Made by a program: the position numbers and the translations under genes | In this document: positions 58,961 to 64,000 of the stretch, in pieces | Layout: every line of letters begins with the position of its first letter | How positions within the stretch are numbered: position 1 is the stretch's first letter | The notes under the pieces: generated by a model | Seen by the model: the letters and a program-made list of their open reading frames with translations, nothing else | Told to the model about the DNA's origin: nothing | The model's database searches: none | From: Herbaspirillum frisingense GSF30 | GTDB taxonomy: Bacteria > Pseudomonadota > Gammaproteobacteria > Burkholderiales > Burkholderiaceae_D | Direction of reading: 5' to 3' | Length of the DNA stretch: 64,000 nucleotides | NCBI RefSeq assembly: GCF_000300975.2 | Contig: NZ_AEEC02000018.1 | Span: 1 to 64,000 of the forward strand

Positions 58961-60349
58961 TTACCAGCCCCAGAACATCAGCCACCAGGCGGTATTGACC
59001 AGGGCCAGGCCACCGATCAAGGGCAGCATCGCCAGCCATTGCCGGCCCCAGCCGTCGGCGTGGCGCGCGACCACTTTCCAGCACAGCCACAGGCTCCACA
59101 AGGTCATGGCAGCCAGCAAGGCGGCGCGCACATCATTGGCCCAGTACACCGGCCAGTGCTCGGCCCGCAACAGACTGATGGTGGTCGCCGACAGGCCGAT
59201 GAAGACGCCGCAACCAGCCAGCGGGATCAGGGCCTGCACCAAGTGGTTGAAGCGGCCCCATTCCCATTTGCCCAGCAGCCGTGTGGCCAGGGCGAACAGG
59301 AACGCCACTCCGCTGCCCAGCACGAGGCCGGTAGTAAGGATGTAGCCGACCACCATGGCGCCATCCAGCCAGGTGAAGACATCGCTTTGCTGCGGGTAGT
59401 TGGTCAGCAGCCACCACGGCGCCTGGGTGCCGAAGGGCCACATGATGTCGCGGTCGATCAACCAGGTAGCGATGTCCTGCTTGATGGCGATGAACCAGGG
59501 ACTGACGGTCCAGTGGAAGGCGCCGATGGCGATGCCCAACAGGCCGTATAGCACCAGTGCGCTTTCCCAGAGATTGTTGTGGGTCTTGCCGAACTGCACC
59601 ACTTCCACGGCCGGCGGACGGAAGGTCAGGGCGATGGCATCGCGGTGGCCGCTGCAGCGACCACACATATGGCAATCGGAAGCGCCCTTCATGTTGCGCA
59701 GCGGGACCAGTGGCGCGCAGTTGATAGGGATGATCTTGTGTTCGGGATGGTAGGAGGCGCGCCAGGCCGCTTCATCGACCTTGTAGTGCAGCGGCGCCAG
59801 CTTAGCCAGCAGGCCGAAGACACCGTTGACCGGGCACAGGTACTTGCACCAGACACGCTTGTCGCGGCCGTAGAGATAGCCGACGATCATGGCCCCCACG
59901 GTGGAACCGCCCAGCACCAGCAGTACCGCCTTGGGATATTGGTAGACGCTGACCATCTGGCCGTAGACGGTGGTCAGGGCGAATGCCACGAAGGGCCAGC
60001 CACCCCAGCGTATCCATTTGGGAATGGCCTTGCCGCGGCCGTGCTTGCTGGCGAATTCGGTGAGCGCACCTTCAGGGCAGAGCACGCCACACCAGACGCG
60101 CCCCATCAGCACCATGCTCACCAGCACAAAGGGCCACCAGATGCCCCAGAAGGCGAACTGGGCGATCAGGGTCAGGTTGGACCACAGGTGGGCGGTTTCG
60201 TCAGGCAGAGGGAGGAACACCGGGACCAGGATCAGCAGCGCATACACGGCCACCACGATCCATTGCAGGCCTCGGATGAATGCGCCATTGCGGCGCATCC
60301 ATTCTCCGGTACGCGTGAGCAGAGTCGGCGATTGCGTACAGGTCGTCAT
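58961..60349 (-). CDS. ftrD: Ferrous iron uptake polyferredoxin FtrD
   Basis: A 462-residue inner-membrane 4Fe-4S protein of the NapH/FixG-like kind, with several spans and Cys motifs CGVLCPEGALTEF, CKYLCPVNGVFG and CHMCGRCSG. In the Brucella/Bordetella FtrABCD system, FtrD is thought to take electrons released during Fe2+ oxidation at FtrB. The C-terminal half (from about 250) holds further spans and no ATPase or other enzyme motif. It begins six bases after ftrC, and the operon ends here with a terminator. Confidence 0.9.
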   Translation of the reverse strand: MTTCTQSPTLLTRTGEWMRRNGAFIRGLQWIVVAVYALLILVPVFLPLPDETAHLWSNLTLIAQFAFWGIWWPFVLVSMVLMGRVWCGVLCPEGALTEFASKHGRGKAIPKWIRWGGWPFVAFALTTVYGQMVSVYQYPKAVLLVLGGSTVGAMIVGYLYGRDKRVWCKYLCPVNGVFGLLAKLAPLHYKVDEAAWRASYHPEHKIIPINCAPLVPLRNMKGASDCHMCGRCSGHRDAIALTFRPPAVEVVQFGKTHNNLWESALVLYGLLGIAIGAFHWTVSPWFIAIKQDIATWLIDRDIMWPFGTQAPWWLLTNYPQQSDVFTWLDGAMVVGYILTTGLVLGSGVAFLFALATRLLGKWEWGRFNHLVQALIPLAGCGVFIGLSATTISLLRAEHWPVYWANDVRAALLAAMTLWSLWLCWKVVARHADGWGRQWLAMLPLIGGLALVNTAWWLMFWGW

Positions 60350-60355
60350 CAGGCT

Positions 60356-61234
60356 TCAGACTGCTTCTTGCCTCTTGCTCTTGGGCTGAGGCTGGGGTTT
60401 TCGATAGAGGGCTGAGCATACCACAGCCCAGTAAGCCACATAGACGATCACCGACAGCAGCGCCGGACGGGCGCGGTAACCGGTCAGCGTGGAGACCAGG
60501 CTGCCCAGGGTAGTGGAATCATCCAGCAGCATGGAGGTGTCCCACACCGGTGCGGTCAAGGTCATGGTCCAGTTGGCCGAGGCCAGCATGTCCGAGCTTT
60601 CCAGGATCACGTCGAACAGCTTTTCCACGCCGGTGACCAGCAGACCCGCTGCCAGCAGCAACAGGATGACTTCAGTGACCTGGAAGAAACGGCGCCAGGA
60701 GAATATCTTGCCGCCCAGCTGCAACAGATAGAAGGTCAGGAAGGCCAGGCCGAAACCGATCACGCCGGCCAGCACCAGCGAGGCCGTGCTGGCCTCCTGC
60801 TGACCCAGGCCGATGCCATACAGGAACACCGCGGTCTCGCTGCCTTCGCGGGCAATGGCCAGCATCACCAGCACGAACACGCCCCACCAGTTGCCACTCT
60901 CGTAGCTGGACTGCATGGAGCTTTCCATGTCCTTCTTGAGCGTGCGACCGTGCTTGCGCATCCAGAACACCATCTGCACGATCAGCACCGCCGCAATGAG
61001 CACGATGGCGATCTGGAACCAGGTCTGGGCGTCGCCCGAGAGCAGTTCCGAGAATCCCAGCAGCGCCGCGCCCAGACCGGCAGCCAGCAGCACGCCGGCA
61101 GCCACGCCGCCCCACAGATAGGGAATGCCGCGGCGCGCGCTGACGTCACCATTCTTCAGCCAGGCATACAGAATACCGACCACCAGAAGCGCCTCGACGC
61201 TCTCGCGCCAGACGATGAACATGACCTGTCCCAT
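60356..61234 (-). CDS. ftrC: Iron permease FtrC (FTR1 family)
   Basis: A 292-residue inner-membrane permease with about seven spans. Both REXXE iron-binding motifs of FTR1 are present: IVWRESVEALLVVG near residue 10 and IAREGSETAVFLYG near 127. It imports iron handed on by FtrA and FtrB. A purine-rich GGGAAGGG precedes ATG 61234. It lies between ftrB and ftrD in the order ftrA-B-C-D. The C-terminal tail is basic (SKRQEAV). Confidence 0.95.
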   Translation of the reverse strand: MGQVMFIVWRESVEALLVVGILYAWLKNGDVSARRGIPYLWGGVAAGVLLAAGLGAALLGFSELLSGDAQTWFQIAIVLIAAVLIVQMVFWMRKHGRTLKKDMESSMQSSYESGNWWGVFVLVMLAIAREGSETAVFLYGIGLGQQEASTASLVLAGVIGFGLAFLTFYLLQLGGKIFSWRRFFQVTEVILLLLAAGLLVTGVEKLFDVILESSDMLASANWTMTLTAPVWDTSMLLDDSTTLGSLVSTLTGYRARPALLSVIVYVAYWAVVCSALYRKPQPQPKSKRQEAV

Positions 61235-61279
61235 GAACTACCCTTCCCTAGAAACCTGGACTCCCTGCAACACCGCCGC

Positions 61280-61621
61280 CTACTTGGCGACGATCACGCC
61301 CTGCGGCATGTTGAGATGGAAGTCGTCGAAAAACTTGTACTCGCCCGGACGCAAGGGCGCGATCACCACGAAGGATTGCGCGCCGGGGGCCAGCACCTTT
61401 TCCTTACGCAGTTCCACGCTCTCGAACTCGGCGGCGGACTTGCCGATGTTGTGCACCTCGATCTTGATGCGCTGACCGGCCGGAACTTCGATGCGCGGCG
61501 GAATCAGCTTGCCGTCCTGCATCTCCAGCTTGAAGGTCGGCAGGTCCGAGGCTTGTGCCTGCACGGCCGCGCCGAACAGGGTCAATGCCAGGAGGGACGA
61601 ACGGACAATGCTTGCAATCAT
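61280..61621 (-). CDS. ftrB: Cupredoxin-like FtrB, ferrous iron oxidation partner
   Basis: A 113-residue periplasmic protein with a signal peptide (about 1-24) and a small cupredoxin-like fold: FKLEMQDGKLIPPRIEVPAGQRIKIEVHNIGKSAAEFESVELRKEK. In the FtrABCD system FtrB is proposed to help oxidise Fe2+ before import by FtrC. The late part HLNMPQGVIVAK is near the C-terminus; a full set of type 1 copper ligands is not obvious. GGAG lies five bases before ATG 61621. Confidence 0.9.
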   Translation of the reverse strand: MIASIVRSSLLALTLFGAAVQAQASDLPTFKLEMQDGKLIPPRIEVPAGQRIKIEVHNIGKSAAEFESVELRKEKVLAPGAQSFVVIAPLRPGEYKFFDDFHLNMPQGVIVAK

Positions 61622-61726
61622 CGAAACTCCGAAAATCCTGAAAACGATAAAACCGGCGCGCCGCCATGGCAGCAGGCCGGAGTCGATTCACGGGAGACGG
61701 GCCAGCGGCCCGCGCTCCACGAGGGC

Positions 61727-62272
61727 TTAGTAGCCGCCCTTCTTGCCGATGCCGGCGAAGGTGAAGTCATAGGTCAGTTCAAAGGTCTTGAACCACGGAC
61801 CGACGCCGGTTTCCTTGTCGACGTGGCGACCGAAGTGCGCATGCTCATTGGCCTGCGGCGAAGAGATGGTCAGCTTCAGCTTGTACTTGCCCGGACCTTC
61901 CAGCTTGACGTTGTCGCCGTAGTGCGGGCCGTCGTTGGCGACCATGGGCATCATGTCACCCTTGATGGACTTGGTGGAACCGGCCTTGGTCAGTTCGTAC
62001 TTGATGACCAGGTAGGGCATCCAGTCACCTTCGGCGAAACCGTTGGGATTCTTGGCCACGGCGCGGATGTCGGCTTCCAGGTGGATGTCGGATTCCTCGG
62101 CCTTGCGCATCATGCCGTCCGGTTCCATCTTCACCGGCTGCAGGTAGACGGCGTTGACTTCGAAGCCGTTCTGGATCTGCGGCTTGCCGATGGGGTATTC
62201 AGCTGCCGAGGCGGCTCCGGCGAAGGACATGCTCAGCACTGCGGCGACGGCAAGTTTCTTGAAACCGATCAT
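61727..62272 (-). CDS. ftrA: Periplasmic iron-binding protein FtrA (P19 family)
   Basis: A 181-residue periplasmic protein with a signal peptide (about 1-23, ending AGAASA). The mature start AEYPIGKPQIQNGFEVNAVYLQPVKMEPDG, ESDIHLEADIRA and GDWMPYLVIKYEL are P19/FtrA hallmarks with Met and His residues that can hold iron or copper (HLEAD, MMPM, HAHFGRH). It binds Fe2+ and passes it on. It is the first gene of the ftr operon, with AGGAG eight bases before ATG 62272 and a Fur-box-like site upstream. Confidence 0.94.
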   Translation of the reverse strand: MIGFKKLAVAAVLSMSFAGAASAAEYPIGKPQIQNGFEVNAVYLQPVKMEPDGMMRKAEESDIHLEADIRAVAKNPNGFAEGDWMPYLVIKYELTKAGSTKSIKGDMMPMVANDGPHYGDNVKLEGPGKYKLKLTISSPQANEHAHFGRHVDKETGVGPWFKTFELTYDFTFAGIGKKGGY

Positions 62273-62296
62273 TGCGTATTCTCCTGGTGGTCAAAT

Positions 62297-62315
62297 GATA
62301 ATGATTAGCATTAAG
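62297..62315 (-). promoter_or_regulatory. Fur box upstream of ftrA
   Basis: GATAATGATTAGCATTAAG matches the 19-bp Fur consensus GATAATGATAATCATTATC at 15 positions. It lies 24 bases upstream of the ftrA start codon, so iron repression of ftrABCD is likely. Confidence 0.85.
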
Positions 62316-62395
62316 TATATCATCGTTTGAGCCAGTCTTGCTCGCCTACCTCTGCAATCCAGCAATGCAATGCTGACCCGAGCCGACGGAAAGGC

Positions 62396-62433
62396 AAATA
62401 AAAACGCCGCCCGAACTGAATCGGACGGCGTCT
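62396..62433 (-). terminator. Rho-independent terminator of the chemoreceptor gene
   Basis: Minus-strand stem ACGCCGTCCGA / TCGGGCGGCGT (one mismatch) with a loop of about six bases and a following TTTTATTT. It lies about 93 bases after the stop at 62526. Confidence 0.8.
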
Positions 62434-62525
62434 GTTGCCGGCAAGTGGCCCGGCCCCTTAGGCCCGTTAGCCCCCTAGCCGCAGCCGCTTGGCTTGTTGC
62501 CAATGGCCGGCCGGCAGGATCAAGC

Positions 62526-64000
62526 TCAGAACTCTTCCAGCTCGGGCTCCATCTTCCGGCTGGCAACCGGGGACGGCGTCGCCGGCAGGCGTGCTGCCTT
62601 GGGCGTGACATCCACCGAACGCACTGGCGCAGTCGCAGCCCCCAGACCGGCGGCAGCCCGCTGTTCCAGCTTGAACACGGCCACCACGCTTTCCAGTTTT
62701 TCGGCCTGCCCTTGAAGGGCCTGCGCTGCAGCGGCAGCTTCCTCCACCAGAGCGGCATTCTGCTGGGTGCCCTGATCCATCTGCGAGATCGCCTGGTTGA
62801 CCTGGGAAATACCGGTGCTCTGCTCTTCGCTGGCATCGGCGATATCACCGACGATCTGGGTCACGCGCTGCACGCTGTCGACGATCTCGCTCATGGTGGT
62901 ACCGGCCTGCTCCACCAGCTTGCTGCCGCTGCCGACCTTGTCCACGGAGTCGTCGATCAATTCCTTGATCTCCTTGGCCGCAGCTGCCGAGCGCTGGGCC
63001 AGCGAACGCACTTCCGATGCGACCACGGCAAAGCCGCGTCCCTGCTCGCCGGCACGAGCAGCTTCCACCGCTGCGTTGAGCGCCAGGATGTTGGTCTGGA
63101 AGGCAATGCCATCGATCACGGCGATGATGTCGACGATCTTGCGCGAGGAGTCATTGATGGAATTCATCGTGTCGACCACCTGGCGCACCACATCGCCACC
63201 CTGGGAAGCGATATGCGACGCCGATTGCGCCAGCTCATTGGCCTGGCGCGCGTTCTGGGTGTTCTGCAGCACCACCGAGGTCAGCTGTTCCAGGCTGGAG
63301 GCGCTTTCTTCCAGTGCGGCGGCCTGCTGCTCGGTGCGCGCCGAGAGGTCGGCGTTGCCGGCGGCGATCTGGCGTGCCGCCACCGTGACCGAGTCGGTCG
63401 AACTGCGGGTGGTCGCCACCACGTCGACGATGCGCGCCAGCAGCTTGTTGAATGCGGCGGCGGTACGGCCGATTTCATCCATGCGTTCCACCGGCACCGG
63501 ACGCGACAGGTCCAGGGTCTGGCTGACGTGCTCAAAGGTCTGCTGGATCTTGCCGAGGCTACGGATCACGCTGCGCAGCATCTGGATGCCCAGCAAGCCC
63601 GTGAGCAGGACCGCCACCACGATCACCGCAATCATGCTGCGCAGGGCGAAGGCATAGGCCTCGTCGCTCTCCTGCTTGACGGTATCGATCATCTTGCGAC
63701 CGATCAGGATGTGGTCGTCGAAGCCCTTCTTGGCGGCCGCCGCCGAGATCGCCAGCGGCGTGCCAGCCTGCAGCGTGGCACGTACGCCGTCCATGTCGTT
63801 GGCATAGGCGGCAGCGAAGAACGGCACCAGCGCCTTGCGATAGGCCTCGATATTGGCCTTGTCGGCCTGGATCAGAGCGCGGTCCTTGTCATCGAAGATC
63901 AGGTCGCGCTCGTAGTGGGCGAACTCTTCATCCAGTGCCTTGTTGGCGGCGTCCACCGCTTTTTGCAAGGCGCTCTTGTCGGGCAAGTTGGCAAACACCG
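62526..64000 (-). CDS. Methyl-accepting chemotaxis protein, 5'-truncated
   Basis: At least 490 residues lie in the window; the N-terminus with the first membrane span is beyond the right edge. Visible parts: the end of a four-helix-bundle ligand domain ([19 protein letters not shown]), a membrane span ([20 protein letters not shown]), HAMP, and a full signalling domain with the hairpin tip [52 protein letters not shown] in consecutive blocks. The C-terminus ELEEF resembles the CheR/CheB-binding tail but lacks the usual Trp. It lies 211 bases upstream of its terminator region and opposes nothing. Confidence 0.93.
   Translation of the reverse strand, partial: VFANLPDKSALQKAVDAANKALDEEFAHYERDLIFDDKDRALIQADKANIEAYRKALVPFFAAAYANDMDGVRATLQAGTPLAISAAAAKKGFDDHILIGRKMIDTVKQESDEAYAFALRSMIAVIVVAVLLTGLLGIQMLRSVIRSLGKIQQTFEHVSQTLDLSRPVPVERMDEIGRTAAAFNKLLARIVDVVATTRSSTDSVTVAARQIAAGNADLSARTEQQAAALEESASSLEQLTSVVLQNTQNARQANELAQSASHIASQGGDVVRQVVDTMNSINDSSRKIVDIIAVIDGIAFQTNILALNAAVEAARAGEQGRGFAVVASEVRSLAQRSAAAAKEIKELIDDSVDKVGSGSKLVEQAGTTMSEIVDSVQRVTQIVGDIADASEEQSTGISQVNQAISQMDQGTQQNAALVEEAAAAAQALQGQAEKLESVVAVFKLEQRAAAGLGAATAPVRSVDVTPKAARLPATPSPVASRKMEPELEEF

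Overview
The window is high-GC and densely coded. Protein families, operon make-up and small-gene content point to a betaproteobacterium of the Burkholderiales, most like Oxalobacteraceae such as Herbaspirillum. This is judged from remembered protein resemblance; no database search was run. No rRNA, tRNA or CRISPR array was recognised. Starts were adjusted by Shine-Dalgarno sequence and family length.

1-2.0 kb: the 5' end of a cobalamin operon on the minus strand (cbtB, cbtA, a 2Fe-2S ferredoxin-like protein, start of cobN) behind a cobalamin riboswitch. 2-7 kb: two unknown proteins, two small proline-rich proteins, phosphoglucomutase and a GlsB/YeaQ membrane protein. 7.3-16 kb: galU, a Lys/Ala-rich histone-like protein, an orphan amino-acid-type binding protein, a MOSC protein, a CopD-like membrane protein, a hydratase, a thioesterase, a D-2-hydroxyacid dehydrogenase and two small unknowns.

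16-26 kb: one compact minus-strand operon for malonate use. TRAP transporter genes dctPQM come first, followed by mdcA-C-D-E-G-B-H (malonate decarboxylase and its prosthetic-group enzymes), with a divergent GntR/FCD regulator and a MdcY-like operator. A 289-bp composite inverted repeat follows.

26.4-33.2 kb is the accessory part. It holds an M20 carboxypeptidase, a hipBA-type kinase/antitoxin pair overlapping an RluA-like pseudouridine synthase and preceded by three CCA-N6-TGG sites, and an AbiEi/AbiEii type IV toxin-antitoxin pair lying between two 62-residue small proteins with related C-termini.

33.3-40 kb: an ECF sigma factor with an anti-sigma gene split at a C7 tract, a small exported Yx(F/Y)xxD protein, and a four-gene operon encoding a cupredoxin-like protein, a membrane GGDEF-EAL protein, a DUF3034-like protein and an exported truncated haemoglobin. 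40-45.6 kb: a TetR regulator and a tripartite EmrAB-type efflux system. 45.6-51 kb: a LysR regulator, an aldo-keto reductase, a galactose/arabinose 1-dehydrogenase-like enzyme and glutathione-dependent formaldehyde oxidation (frmA, fghA). 51-58.8 kb: a large PAS-GAF-GGDEF-EAL protein, an EntS-like MFS exporter, a Tas-like reductase, an SBF-like transporter and a YjdM/PhnA-like protein. 58.9-62.3 kb: ftrABCD ferrous iron uptake behind a Fur-box-like site. A chemoreceptor runs off the right edge.
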